Assembly: GCF_019802055.1 (NCBI RefSeq)
Contig: NZ_JAHVHW010000012.1
Location: forward strand, 62,001 to 126,000
DNA from: Ferrimonas balearica
GTDB taxonomy: Bacteria; Pseudomonadota; Gammaproteobacteria; Enterobacterales; Shewanellaceae
Reading direction: 5' to 3'
DNA: 64,000 nt
Both the position numbers and the translations under genes were made by a program. The notes beneath the pieces were generated by a model. That model had not been told where the DNA came from, made no database searches, and saw only the letters and a list, made by a program, of their open reading frames with translations. Below, in pieces: positions 17,089 through 26,312 of the stretch. Each line of letters begins with the position of its first letter. Within the stretch, counting starts at the first letter, position 1.

Positions 17089-18750
17089 TCAGATCAGGGG
17101 GGCGATGGTGAACTTACCCTCTTGGTTGCGCAGCAGGCTGGGCCCGGTCTCTTTCTGACTGTGCCCATGGGCCTGGCCAATCTGGCACTCTACCCGGGGG
17201 AACAGTTTGCCGCGGACGGTGATAAGAACCCGGTCAAAGTAGCCCTCAATCTCACCTTCAAGCCAGTGGAGCTGCTCCAGAACACTGGCGTGCTCGGCGT
17301 CGATGCGCTCGCGTCCCAGGGTTAACTTCTGACGCAGATCCTGCAGCGGGTCGGCACCGGACTCCGGCACCGGTTTCAGGTTTCTCTGAGCCAGGCGCAG
17401 TTTCATCGCCTGGTCCTCCAGGGCTTTAAGCTTGGTATTTAACTGCTCCTGCTGGGCCTTAAGCACTTCGATGCCTTCGCCCAGCTTCAGCCGTGTCTGG
17501 GCACCGGCTCGGGCGCCAAGGGTGACGGTTTCCACCTGACCGGCACAGCGGATCTCGCCGCCAACCAGATCGCCCTTTTTACCAAACTCATCGCCGACCT
17601 TCAGTTGGCCACGGCAGTGAACATTGCAGTGCATCAACTGACGCTCCACCAGAATGTCGCTGCCGCTGTCGAGTGCTCCGTATTGGATAAATCGTGCCAC
17701 GATCTGTCCCTTGGCGATCAGGCTGCAGGTCAGGCTGCCATCGTCGCGCTGGCGCCCTACCACCCCCTGAGTAACGACGATATCGCCGCCAGCTTCCAGG
17801 TGGGCGCCATCCACAAAACCGCCAACCGTAATGTCGCCGGTGGCCCGGATCCGCATCCCCTCGCTGACCTCCCCCTGGATCATCACCGAACCTTCGTAGT
17901 CGATGTGCCCATACTTGGTGTCCACCTGCTTCACCGTCAGCACTTCGTCCACCGCCATACCGTTACGGCTTTCCAGCGGTTGTCCTGCCTGAGCGGCGCG
18001 CAGAAGATTGGGGTCGTTGGGGTCGAGTTCTGTGCCTTTGCCCGGCTGGATTGCCAGGTTTTTGGGGGCTTTTGCCTTGATGGGCTTTCCGGTGACGGTA
18101 TAGCCATCCTGGCCGGGTGTTGGTGGCTGGCGTCGCATCAGGGGTTGGCCGGGCTTCACCATGATCACCGAGCCGAGATCGAGCATGTCCACTTTGCCAC
18201 CGGATTGCTCCTGGGGCTTAAGAAGACGTTCGCGAGCTAAGGGAACCAAACGCTCCAGTTGGGCGCTGGTGCCATGTTTCGGAGTGCGACCTCGGGCGAT
18301 CTCCCCCTGAACACGGCTCCCCGGCGCGCCACGACGTCCCTGCGCAATCAGGTCGTCGATGGCGGGGCGAAGCAGCCCCTGGGTCACGCCAATCTCCTGC
18401 AACGCGTCCAGCAATTGGGCAAAGCTCGCGTGTTGGCCTCCCTGTGGGCTGGTCAGTTCGGCGCGCAAGGTCATCTGATCGGTCGATAGGGTCAGGTTCC
18501 ACTGGCCGTGGCGTCGCTCTGCCAGACGCAGACGAAGAGGGGCATCTGCATTGTCGCCATTGCGACGGGCCGTCAGATCTTTCAGACCCTGCTGAATCTC
18601 TTCCTCAAGTACCGCAAAGCTGGCAAAGGCGCTGCTACCCAACAATTCACGAAACTGGGCAAAGGTGAGCTGATCGCAGTTCGAAGGGATGAGATCGATG
18701 CAAACGGCATTCTGTGACTCATCGAAGATGAGCATCTGGGTACTGAGCAT
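17089..18750 (-). CDS. DUF342 / FapA-family protein
   Basis: The 553-aa protein carries the glycine-rich beta-helix of DUF342 (about residues 240-400, repeats such as GDITVGGFVDGAHLEAGGDIVVTQGV). A coiled-coil region follows (LKAQQEQLNTKLKALEDQ, about 425-455). FapA-type proteins are polymers or scaffolds in several bacteria, and in Vibrio a FapA influences flagellar and PTS signalling. The role here is not shown. The residues before the repeat (VKPGQPLMRRQPPTPGQDGYTVTG) fit the family start. No good ribosome site is visible before the ATG, so the start could differ. Confidence 0.85.
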   Translation of the reverse strand: MLSTQMLIFDESQNAVCIDLIPSNCDQLTFAQFRELLGSSAFASFAVLEEEIQQGLKDLTARRNGDNADAPLRLRLAERRHGQWNLTLSTDQMTLRAELTSPQGGQHASFAQLLDALQEIGVTQGLLRPAIDDLIAQGRRGAPGSRVQGEIARGRTPKHGTSAQLERLVPLARERLLKPQEQSGGKVDMLDLGSVIMVKPGQPLMRRQPPTPGQDGYTVTGKPIKAKAPKNLAIQPGKGTELDPNDPNLLRAAQAGQPLESRNGMAVDEVLTVKQVDTKYGHIDYEGSVMIQGEVSEGMRIRATGDITVGGFVDGAHLEAGGDIVVTQGVVGRQRDDGSLTCSLIAKGQIVARFIQYGALDSGSDILVERQLMHCNVHCRGQLKVGDEFGKKGDLVGGEIRCAGQVETVTLGARAGAQTRLKLGEGIEVLKAQQEQLNTKLKALEDQAMKLRLAQRNLKPVPESGADPLQDLRQKLTLGRERIDAEHASVLEQLHWLEGEIEGYFDRVLITVRGKLFPRVECQIGQAHGHSQKETGPSLLRNQEGKFTIAPLI

Positions 18751-18816
18751 GGCGAAATTGAGTGAGTGGGTTAGTCAGCGCCGAGCCAGTATAACGGGAG
18801 GATTTTTCAGGTAAAA

Positions 18817-18846
18817 GCAAAAAACCCCGGCCGTTAGGCCAGGGTT
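18817..18846 (-). terminator. Terminator of the tRNA-Leu cluster
   Basis: On the minus strand AACCCTGGCC pairs with GGCCGGGGTT (one mismatch) around a 4-nt loop, with T residues after it. Confidence 0.7.
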
Positions 18847-18855
18847 CTCAAAATT

Positions 18856-18942
18856 TGGTGCAGATGGGGAGACTTGAACTCCCACGTCCGAAAGGACACT
18901 AGCACCTGAAGCTAGCGCGTCTACCAATTCCGCCACATCTGC
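18856..18942 (-). tRNA. tRNA-Leu(CAG)
   Basis: The 87-nt gene has the long variable arm of leucine tRNAs. The anticodon stem GCTAGC/GCTAGT encloses a TTCAGGT loop giving CAG. CCA is encoded at 18856-18858. It is identical to the third copy at 19052-19138. Confidence 0.97.
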
Positions 18943-18947
18943 AAATG

Positions 18948-19034
18948 TGGTGCACGAGGGGAGACTTGAACTCCCACGTCCGTACGGACACTAGCACCTG
19001 AAGCTAGCGCGTCTACCAATTCCGCCACTCGTGC
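18948..19034 (-). tRNA. tRNA-Leu(CAG), divergent acceptor stem
   Basis: It has the same core and anticodon as its neighbours. The acceptor stem differs (GCACGAG instead of GCAGATG) with matching changes on the 3' side, and the variable-arm tip differs (CGTACG instead of CGAAAG). CCA is encoded. The compensated changes show a functional gene. Confidence 0.97.
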
Positions 19035-19051
19035 AATGTAATCAACGTCGA

Positions 19052-19138
19052 TGGTGCAGATGGGGAGACTTGAACTCCCACGTCCGAAAGGACACTAGCA
19101 CCTGAAGCTAGCGCGTCTACCAATTCCGCCACATCTGC
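19052..19138 (-). tRNA. tRNA-Leu(CAG), third copy
   Basis: The sequence is identical to the gene at 18856-18942, with CCA encoded at 19052-19054. It is the promoter-proximal member of the cluster. Confidence 0.97.
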
Positions 19139-19207
19139 TCTGCGATGCATCGTCGTTGCTACGGGGGCGCATTATAGGGGGATTTCAGATTCGGTCAATA
19201 ACGATTT

Positions 19208-20230
19208 TCAGATATTTTTACTGTCTGCGTAGATTTTGAACTTGTTATTGGCTGCCAGGATATTCACCCGACCGAAAGCGTGAGAGAGATCATCGCCATA
19301 GGGCAGGTGGTGGTTGGCAACGATGATCAATTGGCCCCCCGGCTTCAGTGCTTTGGCCGCATCCCGGATAAATTGGCGGGCGGTGTCGAAGGTTTGTGCC
19401 GCGCCGTGATGAAAGGGGGGGTTGGAAACGATCAGATCAAACTGACCCTCCACCTGAGCCAGGCCATTGGAGGGGTAAACCCGACCCTTCAGGCCGTTTT
19501 GCGCCAGGGTCTGTTCACTGGCCGCCAGCGCCATCGCATTGATGTCCACCATCTCTAGCTCTATCTCCGGGTTCCGGCGGGCGAGAAACGCCCCAATCAC
19601 CCCGTCACCACAGCCAAAATCCAGAACGCGGCCCTGCGGGTGCTTGGGCAGATGTTCCAGCAGCAACTCGGTGCCGGGATCCAGTTCACCGTGGCTGAAT
19701 ACGCCGGGCAGGGAGGCCAATGCCAGCGGGCCGTCCGGTGTCGTCACCTCGTAGGGCAGCCACCAGTCCGCCAAATCCAGCGGCTGGTGCGTCTTTACCA
19801 GCCCCTCCAGCAACTGACAGTGGTTGCCGGAGGCCAGCTTAGGGCAGGTGCCCAGAAGCGATTGCACCGTCTTGCCGGCACTGCGGATGCCCCCCTTGTT
19901 CTCCCCCACCAAGTAGACCGGTGCGCCCTGAGGCAGAACGGCGCACGCCAGTGCAGCCAGGTAACGCAGCTGCTCCCGGGCTTTGGGGATCCGCAGGATC
20001 GCGGCTTCCGCCTGGATCCCCTGGCCATCAATACCATAGTGCAGCGTGGCTCCCTGTTGCTGGCTCAGGCGCTGATGGTTCAGGAAATCTGAGGTCAGGA
20101 TATGGACCTGCTTTCCCGCCTCACTGAGGGACTGGGGCAGGCTGTCGCCATCGGCGTTAAGCAGCAGCAATTGCGTGGGCAGGCGGTCCAGGTGCTTCAG
20201 CACCAGCTGGCTGGGGTTGCTCAGAGACAT
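19208..20230 (-). CDS. rsmC: 16S rRNA m2G1207 methyltransferase RsmC
   Basis: RsmC methylates N2 of G1207 in the small subunit using SAM. The SAM motif DFGCGDGVIGAFLA and the catalytic SNPPFHHG are in the C-terminal half. The N-terminal half is the degenerate methyltransferase-like domain that gives the enzyme its two-domain shape (LVGENKGGIRSA is retained). The chosen start (MSLSNPS) gives 340 aa, near the E. coli 343; the frame is open 17 codons further. The ribosome site is weak. Confidence 0.95.
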   Translation of the reverse strand: MSLSNPSQLVLKHLDRLPTQLLLLNADGDSLPQSLSEAGKQVHILTSDFLNHQRLSQQQGATLHYGIDGQGIQAEAAILRIPKAREQLRYLAALACAVLPQGAPVYLVGENKGGIRSAGKTVQSLLGTCPKLASGNHCQLLEGLVKTHQPLDLADWWLPYEVTTPDGPLALASLPGVFSHGELDPGTELLLEHLPKHPQGRVLDFGCGDGVIGAFLARRNPEIELEMVDINAMALAASEQTLAQNGLKGRVYPSNGLAQVEGQFDLIVSNPPFHHGAAQTFDTARQFIRDAAKALKPGGQLIIVANHHLPYGDDLSHAFGRVNILAANNKFKIYADSKNI

Positions 20231-20527
20231 AGTGAAAGATCGCGAAAAATGATGGTGGCTAGTATACCCCCGCCGTCGCATCGGGGCCTAACCCCCAGGG
20301 GAAAACCGCAGCTTTGAGTGCGCAAATGGGGTGTTGGGAGGTCGATTGCGTGGCGCTGTCATTTTGAAGTGACCCGGGGAGTGAACTTACGCCACCGCGG
20401 CGATAATAAGCGGCTATCCTTCAAGTAACGAGACGACAGAAATGGCGCGGGAATCCTGCCGGATATAGGAATCTCCCGCAGGTTGCGCCAAACCATCGAG
20501 GCTCTGATCTGGCGAAGCAGGTACGCC

Positions 20528-23032
20528 ATGTTCGGGGCCCTTTTTATCACTTTTCAGGATTTTGGCAGCACCATGACGCAATCGGCCAAGGGACGGTTTC
20601 TCAGCTTGCGATGGAAGTTTGTCCTCGCCACCATCACGCTCCTTCTGCTGATCAGCCTGATTATCGGGCTGCTTGGCGTACGTCGCTTCAATGAACAGAT
20701 AGACCGGGTGCTGGTGAACCAGTATCACGACCTGTGGCGCGACTACCAGGTCAGTCTGGATGCGACGGAGCAGCGCCTGATAAACCTCAGTCAGGAGTTC
20801 CACCTGATGCTGGGCGATCAGGAGGGGCTGTCTATGGAAGCCATCCGAACCCGCAGCACTAATCGTTGGGACGAGTTTGAGCTGTTCTGGCGTCTGAAAG
20901 GGATGGGCTTGTTCGACGCTAACATGGTGCCCGCACTGACTTTGGGAACGGTGACGCAGGAGGAGAACCTCTGGCTGCAGCGGGTACTGGCCAATGGCGA
21001 ACCCGATGCCCGGATCCACTGCCACCTGAGTTGCCTGATTGAAGTCGGGGTGCCGGTGCTGGTGGAGGGCAAGATCCACGTGATGGTGCTGGTGGCCGAT
21101 CTGGCGGAAGTGCTGGGGCCGATGAATGAGAACCACCGGGTCGAACTGGCGCTGTTCAGTGCCGGGAGTGGTGCGGGCCCCTGGGGGCGTCGCCTGCTCA
21201 ATGTGACCGACCGCTCCCACACCCTCAGCCTGTTGAACGTCGCTGCCGACTCACTCAGTCTCTCGGCCTTGCTCGAAGGGCCAAAGCAGGTGGCCTATGA
21301 GGGGGCCCAATGGGCGCTCTACGCCTGGCCGGTCGGGCGTCAGGGCGAACAGTTGGTGTTGCTCAGGGACGTCAGCGATCTGGCCCAGAGTGAGCGGGCC
21401 TTTATCGGAGACCTGCTCGGTATCTTGCTGATGGCGGTGTTGCTGGCCGGGGGGCTGGGCAGCGTGGCGTTGTGGCGGCCTCTGGATCGGCTGCATCGGC
21501 TTGGTCGCGCGTTGCCTCTGCTGGCGCAGAGCCGTTACGACGATCTGCGGGATCGCCTGAACAACCGGCCGGGCTGGGCACGGGATGAATTGGATCAACT
21601 GGAACACACCACCCTGGAGGTGGCGAACCAGCTTGAACGGCTCGAGGGGGACGTCGACCGCTACACCAATGAGTTGCAGCGGATGGCGATGATGGATGCG
21701 CTGACCGGCCTTCCCAATCGCGCCATGTTCCATCGTGAGATGGCCAAGGCCCTGGCCAGCATTGGCCGTACCGATGAGCAGATCGCCCTGCTGTTTCTTG
21801 ATCTGGATGAGTTCAAGCGGGTCAACGACACTCTGGGGCATGACATTGGTGACGAACTGCTGAAAACCGTCGCCAGCCGGCTGCAGAAGTGCATCCGCAG
21901 CATGGATACCGTCTGTCGGTTGGGGGGCGATGAGTTCACCATCATTGTGCGGGGGCTCGAATCGGAAGGGGACATCCACCGCATCATCCATCAGATTTTC
22001 ACCAGCCTGCAGCAGCCACTGCAACTGGGGCGTCATACCCTGATCATCACCACCAGCATTGGCGTGGTGTTCTGCGATAACCCGATGATGCGTCCGGAAG
22101 AGCTGCTGAAGCGGGCGGATCTGGCGATGTACCAGGCCAAGCAGGCGGGACGCTCCAACTACCGGGTGTTCAACGAGCAGATGCTGGAAAGCGCGTCCCG
22201 GCGTTTGATGCTGGAGCAGGAGATCCGCATCGCGGTCAAGGAGCGGCAGTTGGCGCTGGCGCTGCAGCCAATCCTCTCCATGGAAGACAGTCGGGTAGTG
22301 GGTTTTGAAGCGCTGGTTCGCTGGTATCACCCCAGTCGTGGCCTGGTGATGCCCTCGGAGTTCATTGACGATGTGGATGAGAGCAAAGAGGGCGTCGAGC
22401 TGGGGAACTACGTCCTGAGTTCAGCGGTGGAGCTGCTGGAGCGCTACAGCAAACGGCTGGGGCGCGACGATTTTTATGTCTCGGTAAACCTGTCACCGAA
22501 CCAGTATATGAACGCCCACCTGGTGGAGCATCTGAGCAATCTGTTGGCGCAGCATCGCATTGATCCTGCCCGACTGGTGCTGGAGTTGACGGAGGAGAGT
22601 CTGATCAAAAACCTCGATCGGGCGATGTCGATCATGCATCAGCTCAAAACCATGGGAGTGAGAATCGCCATTGATGACTTTGGTACCGGCTACTCCTCCC
22701 TGAGCTACCTCAAGCAGTTGCCCTTTGACCTGCTTAAAGTGGATCGGGGGTTCGTAGCGGATCTGGATAACTCCGATGTGGACAGGAACATTGTGACCAG
22801 CGTAATTGAGCTGGCCCACAACCTGAAACGGCAGGTGATCGCGGAGGGGGTGGAGAGTCATGACCAACGCCAGTTCCTGCGTCAGATTGGCTGTGACTAC
22901 GCGCAGGGCTATCTGTTCTCGCCCCCACTGGATGAGCGCCAGGCACAGACCCTGATGGAGCAACTGGGGGAGGATCTGCGCTGGCCTGACGAGGAGCGTG
23001 GGGTTCAGCTGCTGGGCCGGCTGAATCGTTAA
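20528..23032 (+). CDS. Membrane sensor GGDEF-EAL protein (c-di-GMP synthase/phosphodiesterase)
   Basis: There are two membrane helices (about residues 32-52 and 292-316). The periplasmic sensor between them carries a cysteine pair HCHLSC near 164-169. A HAMP-like linker follows, then a GGDEF domain with intact GGDEF (466-470) and an inhibitory-site motif RSMD (457-460). The EAL domain is also intact: FEAL at 593-596, ELTEES, and DDFGTGYSSL. Both activities look possible. Start is uncertain: the ATG at 20528 has AGG at 6 nt, an ATG at 20573 is also plausible, and the frame opens at a TTG at 20483. The length is 834 aa from 20528. The stop overlaps the converging gene by 4 bp. Confidence 0.93.
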   Translation: MFGALFITFQDFGSTMTQSAKGRFLSLRWKFVLATITLLLLISLIIGLLGVRRFNEQIDRVLVNQYHDLWRDYQVSLDATEQRLINLSQEFHLMLGDQEGLSMEAIRTRSTNRWDEFELFWRLKGMGLFDANMVPALTLGTVTQEENLWLQRVLANGEPDARIHCHLSCLIEVGVPVLVEGKIHVMVLVADLAEVLGPMNENHRVELALFSAGSGAGPWGRRLLNVTDRSHTLSLLNVAADSLSLSALLEGPKQVAYEGAQWALYAWPVGRQGEQLVLLRDVSDLAQSERAFIGDLLGILLMAVLLAGGLGSVALWRPLDRLHRLGRALPLLAQSRYDDLRDRLNNRPGWARDELDQLEHTTLEVANQLERLEGDVDRYTNELQRMAMMDALTGLPNRAMFHREMAKALASIGRTDEQIALLFLDLDEFKRVNDTLGHDIGDELLKTVASRLQKCIRSMDTVCRLGGDEFTIIVRGLESEGDIHRIIHQIFTSLQQPLQLGRHTLIITTSIGVVFCDNPMMRPEELLKRADLAMYQAKQAGRSNYRVFNEQMLESASRRLMLEQEIRIAVKERQLALALQPILSMEDSRVVGFEALVRWYHPSRGLVMPSEFIDDVDESKEGVELGNYVLSSAVELLERYSKRLGRDDFYVSVNLSPNQYMNAHLVEHLSNLLAQHRIDPARLVLELTEESLIKNLDRAMSIMHQLKTMGVRIAIDDFGTGYSSLSYLKQLPFDLLKVDRGFVADLDNSDVDRNIVTSVIELAHNLKRQVIAEGVESHDQRQFLRQIGCDYAQGYLFSPPLDERQAQTLMEQLGEDLRWPDEERGVQLLGRLNR

Positions 23033-23319
23033 TCCGGCAGGTTCAGCAGCTGGTTGAGTTCCGATTCGGACAGCTGGTAGCTGGCCGCAATGCGCTCCAG
23101 TTCCCTAACCCTCAGTGTCTTGCCCGCCGCGGTCTCCGGCACGCTCTGCAGATGGTCAAAATCCGGCGTACAGACGCACATCATCCGGGCACCGTTATCG
23201 CCCAGAACCGATAAGTAACGAAGATTGGGGCAGGGTTGCTCACGCCAGGGGGCCTGGAGGCAGGGGCCAGCCATAGCCGGCCCCGCCATCAGCGCAAGCA
23301 TCAGCAGCGCGGCCCTCAC
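23029..23319 (-). CDS. Secreted cysteine-containing hypothetical protein
   Basis: The product is 96 aa with a signal peptide (about residues 1-17, ending AMAG) and four cysteines at 20, 30, 48 and 50, the last two as CVC. The rest is helical and ends in an acidic tail. No family is recognised. Its ATG overlaps the gshB stop as ATGA, so it is translated with gshB. Confidence 0.7.
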   Translation of the reverse strand: MRAALLMLALMAGPAMAGPCLQAPWREQPCPNLRYLSVLGDNGARMMCVCTPDFDHLQSVPETAAGKTLRVRELERIAASYQLSESELNQLLNLPD

Positions 23320-24260
23320 GCCAGGCGCTTCTCGATGGCGTCCATCAGGCGACCGGAGATGTCGATGTCGAACGCCGCCTCGATTTCACGCACACAGGTG
23401 GGGCTGGTGACGTTCACTTCCGTGAGCTTGTCACCGATAACGTCCAGCCCAACGAAGATGAGACCACGTCGCTTCAGTTCCGGCGCCACCGCCTCAGCGA
23501 TGCGGCGATCGCTGTCGGAGAGGGGCTGGGCAACGCCAAGGCCGCCGGCCGCCAGGTTACCGCGGGTTTCACTGCCCTGCGGGATTCGGGCGAGGCAGTA
23601 GGGCACCGGCTCGCCGTCCACCACCAGAATGCGCTTATCACCGTCCTTAATTTCGGGAATGTACTTCTGCACCATGGCGTAGTACTGGCCGTGATTGGTC
23701 AGGATCTCGATGATCACACCCAGGTTGCTGCCATCCTGACGCACGTGGAAGATGGACGCGCCGCCCATGCCATCCAGGGGCTTGAGGATGATGTCGCCAT
23801 GCTCTTTGTGGAAGGCTCGGATCCGCTCCGCGCTGCGGGTCACCAGGGTGGTCGGCGTGTGTTCGGAGAACCAGGCGGTGAACAGCTTTTCGTTACAGTC
23901 ACGCAGGCTCTGGGGCTTGTTGACCACCAGAACACCCAGCTCTTCGGCACGCTCCAGCATGTAGGTGGCGTAGATGTACTCGGTGTCGAACGGCGGGTCC
24001 TTACGCATCAGGATCACATCCAGATCCGCCAGGGGTTTATCCTGATCCTCGCCCAGTTCAAACCAGTTATCCGGGTTTTGCTCCACCTTCAGTGAACGCA
24101 TCCGCGCGCGGGCTTCCCCCTGGTCCAGGTACAGATCGCCCATCTCCATGTAGTGAAGGGCGTAGCCACGACGCTGGGCCTCCAGCAGGAAGGCAAAACT
24201 GGTGTCTTTCTTAATGTTGATGCTCGAGATGGGATCCATCACGATGCCAAGCTTGATCAT
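23316..24260 (-). CDS. gshB: Glutathione synthetase
   Basis: This ATP-grasp ligase adds glycine to gamma-glutamylcysteine. The N-terminus KLGIVMDPISSINIKKDTSF, the grasp-domain KPLDGMGGASIFHV and the C-terminal VNVTSPTCVREIE match the E. coli enzyme. The start at 24260 (MIKLG) has AAGGAG upstream and gives 314 aa. It lies 10 bp after rsmE and overlaps a small secreted protein gene by 4 bp. endA-rsmE-gshB is a conserved order in this group. Confidence 0.97.
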   Translation of the reverse strand: MIKLGIVMDPISSINIKKDTSFAFLLEAQRRGYALHYMEMGDLYLDQGEARARMRSLKVEQNPDNWFELGEDQDKPLADLDVILMRKDPPFDTEYIYATYMLERAEELGVLVVNKPQSLRDCNEKLFTAWFSEHTPTTLVTRSAERIRAFHKEHGDIILKPLDGMGGASIFHVRQDGSNLGVIIEILTNHGQYYAMVQKYIPEIKDGDKRILVVDGEPVPYCLARIPQGSETRGNLAAGGLGVAQPLSDSDRRIAEAVAPELKRRGLIFVGLDVIGDKLTEVNVTSPTCVREIEAAFDIDISGRLMDAIEKRLA

Positions 24261-24270
24261 CCTGGACTCC

Positions 24271-25002
24271 TTATCCAAGGTCGCCAAAGCGAACCTGCAA
24301 TGCGGTCATGGCAGTTAGGGCCGCCGTTTCGGTGCGCAGCACCCGGGGCCCAAGAAGAATATCAGTAAAGCCCTGCTCGCGGGCGGTCTCGATCTCCTCT
24401 GCAGAGAGCCCACCCTCGGGGCCAATCAACAGGCGAAGATCCTTTACCGGTTCCGGCAGGGTGTTGATGCTGTAGTCGGCGCGGGGGTGCAGATTGAGTT
24501 TGAGCCCGTCGAAGGGCTCCACCAGCCACTGGTCCAGACGCATCACCGGGCGCACTTCCGGCACCACATTACGGCCGCACTGCTCGCAGGCGGCGATGGC
24601 GATCTTCTGCCACTGGGCCACTTTCTTATCAAGACGGTCACCGGTGAGCTTGACGCCGCAGCGCTCTGACCAGAGCGGCGTGATGCTGGCAACGCCCAGT
24701 TCAACGGACTTCTGGATGGTGAACTCCATCTTCTCTCCGCGGGAGATCACCTGCCCAAGGTGCAGGGACAGGGGAGACTCCGGGTTGTGCTCCTCCACAG
24801 ACTGGACCGTCACCACCACATGCTTCTTTCCAGCTTCATCGATGATGGCCGGATATTGCTGGCCTTCGCCGTTAAACAGCATCAGGGCCTGGCCAGGCTG
24901 CATCCGCAGCACGCGGCCGATGTGATTGGCGCCATCTTCATCCAGGGCCAACTGCTGGCCGACAGAGAGTGGAACGGGCTGATAGATACGTGGTACGCGC
25001 AT
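24271..25002 (-). CDS. rsmE: 16S rRNA m3U1498 methyltransferase RsmE
   Basis: RsmE is a SPOUT-fold enzyme that methylates N3 of U1498. The knot region [15 protein letters not shown], then [12 protein letters not shown], is intact. The N-terminal RNA-binding part starts [12 protein letters not shown]. The start at 25002 gives 243 aa, the family length; an upstream frame to 25074 overlaps endA and is not needed. It sits between endA and gshB on one strand. Confidence 0.95.
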   Translation of the reverse strand: MRVPRIYQPVPLSVGQQLALDEDGANHIGRVLRMQPGQALMLFNGEGQQYPAIIDEAGKKHVVVTVQSVEEHNPESPLSLHLGQVISRGEKMEFTIQKSVELGVASITPLWSERCGVKLTGDRLDKKVAQWQKIAIAACEQCGRNVVPEVRPVMRLDQWLVEPFDGLKLNLHPRADYSINTLPEPVKDLRLLIGPEGGLSAEEIETAREQGFTDILLGPRVLRTETAALTAMTALQVRFGDLG

Positions 25003-25015
25003 AGAGGGTTCCGGT

Positions 25016-25705
25016 TCAGGGGTTGCACTGCTCGGCGGTAAAGCGGTTTTCCCAGCCTTGCCGTTGACTGACATAGCGGTGACGCAGGCACTCAGCCGCG
25101 TCAGCCGGGTAGCTATTATGCCAACCCTTCATCAGTTTTTCCTGCTGAGCAGAAAGGCGCAAATCGTATTGCTCAGCCATATAAAGATAGGCTCGGGCAA
25201 TCGCCCCCCGGGCGGCATGGGGCGGTTGAGCCTGACGCCCTTTGAAGTCCACCACCATCTGACACTGGCCGTACTGGTTCGGGGTGCCGTTCCAGTCGCT
25301 GAAACGGTAGTTGGAGCGATCGCCGTTGACCTCGCCGATGGCGGGATAAAGGTTGTGAAGATCCGCCTCCATCGCTTTGAACTGGCTGTCCTTACTGCAC
25401 TCGGAACGCCCCCCTTTCTGCCAGCATTGGCGCTGGTGGCCAAACTGCCAGGCGGGCATCACGTGCTCCCACTCGATGCGACTGGCTCGCCGCTCCTGTT
25501 TGCGGACCTGATAACCACAGTTGGGCAGATCCGGAATCAGCTTCTTCCCCTGAGGGGCAAAGTTGCAGCCGCAGTACAGGGTCTGCGACGTGAGTGGGCC
25601 GGTGTAGAGCTCAAACATCATGCGCTTGGCCTGACTGAAGCTCTGAGGCGCAGCCAGTAGTGGGCTGGCGATCAGCGCCAGCAGCAGAGGGAGAAGTCGA
25701 ATCAT
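25016..25705 (-). CDS. endA: Periplasmic endonuclease I
   Basis: The secreted nuclease cuts double-stranded DNA nonspecifically. It has a signal peptide (about residues 1-18, LLAAP), several cysteines for disulfides, the catalytic region [14 protein letters not shown], and [19 protein letters not shown] as in EndA and Vvn nucleases. The length of 229 aa is close to E. coli's 235. The stop is 14 bp before rsmE. The ribosome site is weak. Confidence 0.95.
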   Translation of the reverse strand: MIRLLPLLLALIASPLLAAPQSFSQAKRMMFELYTGPLTSQTLYCGCNFAPQGKKLIPDLPNCGYQVRKQERRASRIEWEHVMPAWQFGHQRQCWQKGGRSECSKDSQFKAMEADLHNLYPAIGEVNGDRSNYRFSDWNGTPNQYGQCQMVVDFKGRQAQPPHAARGAIARAYLYMAEQYDLRLSAQQEKLMKGWHNSYPADAAECLRHRYVSQRQGWENRFTAEQCNP

Positions 25706-25749
25706 GCAATCGGGAACAAAAAGGACTTATGGGAGATAGGCGACCAGGA

Positions 25750-26250
25750 TCAGACTGGTTTTAGGGCAGCACCGCAGCCGCGGCAAAGATAGCGGGCCTG
25801 GCCGCGGCTTACCTTGTTATGGCGGCGCACGGTCAGTTGGTGCTCCTGGCACTGGCAGCGGTAGGCGTAGGTTTTCGGCGCCACACTGGCAACATCAAAC
25901 TGGTGCCGGGTACGGGGAACCAGTCCAAACACGTCGCGCATCATGCTTTGCCATTGGGCGCCATGGGGAGCCACCCGACCGTGGCAGTGCCACACCAGCA
26001 AATGCGCCACTTCATGGGGCACCACTTCCGTCAGAAAGGCGTCCGGGTTTTCCGCGAGCAGAACGGGATTGAATCGCAGCCGGTTGTCCTGCAGATGAGC
26101 AGCACCGGCACTCTGGCCTCGCATGCGCAGGCTTACGGCAGGGCGCGGAAAGGTACGATCAAAGTGAGACTCGGCCTGACGATAGCAGGATTCAATCCGA
26201 GCCAGCAGGGCACGATGAAGGGGATCGATCGGATCCGCTGACGAGGGCAT
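25750..26250 (-). CDS. sprT: SprT-like zinc metalloprotease domain protein
   Basis: The 166-aa protein has the HEVAH zinc motif (residues 79-83) and a C-terminal zinc ribbon (CQCQEHQL...CRGCG). These are the SprT hallmarks, shared with eukaryotic Spartan. GGAG is 5 nt before the ATG. Its place next to endA is conserved in gammaproteobacteria. The substrate is unknown. Confidence 0.93.
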   Translation of the reverse strand: MPSSADPIDPLHRALLARIESCYRQAESHFDRTFPRPAVSLRMRGQSAGAAHLQDNRLRFNPVLLAENPDAFLTEVVPHEVAHLLVWHCHGRVAPHGAQWQSMMRDVFGLVPRTRHQFDVASVAPKTYAYRCQCQEHQLTVRRHNKVSRGQARYLCRGCGAALKPV

Positions 26251-26312
26251 GGGGGCTCCAAAAGGGCAAAATCGGGCTCACTATACCAGCCCCCATTCCC
26301 CTGTCTACGGGG

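Noticed and set aside
18856-19138. Three near-identical 87-bp repeats as a CRISPR-like or mobile repeat
   Set aside because: Each folds as a complete tRNA-Leu with encoded CCA.
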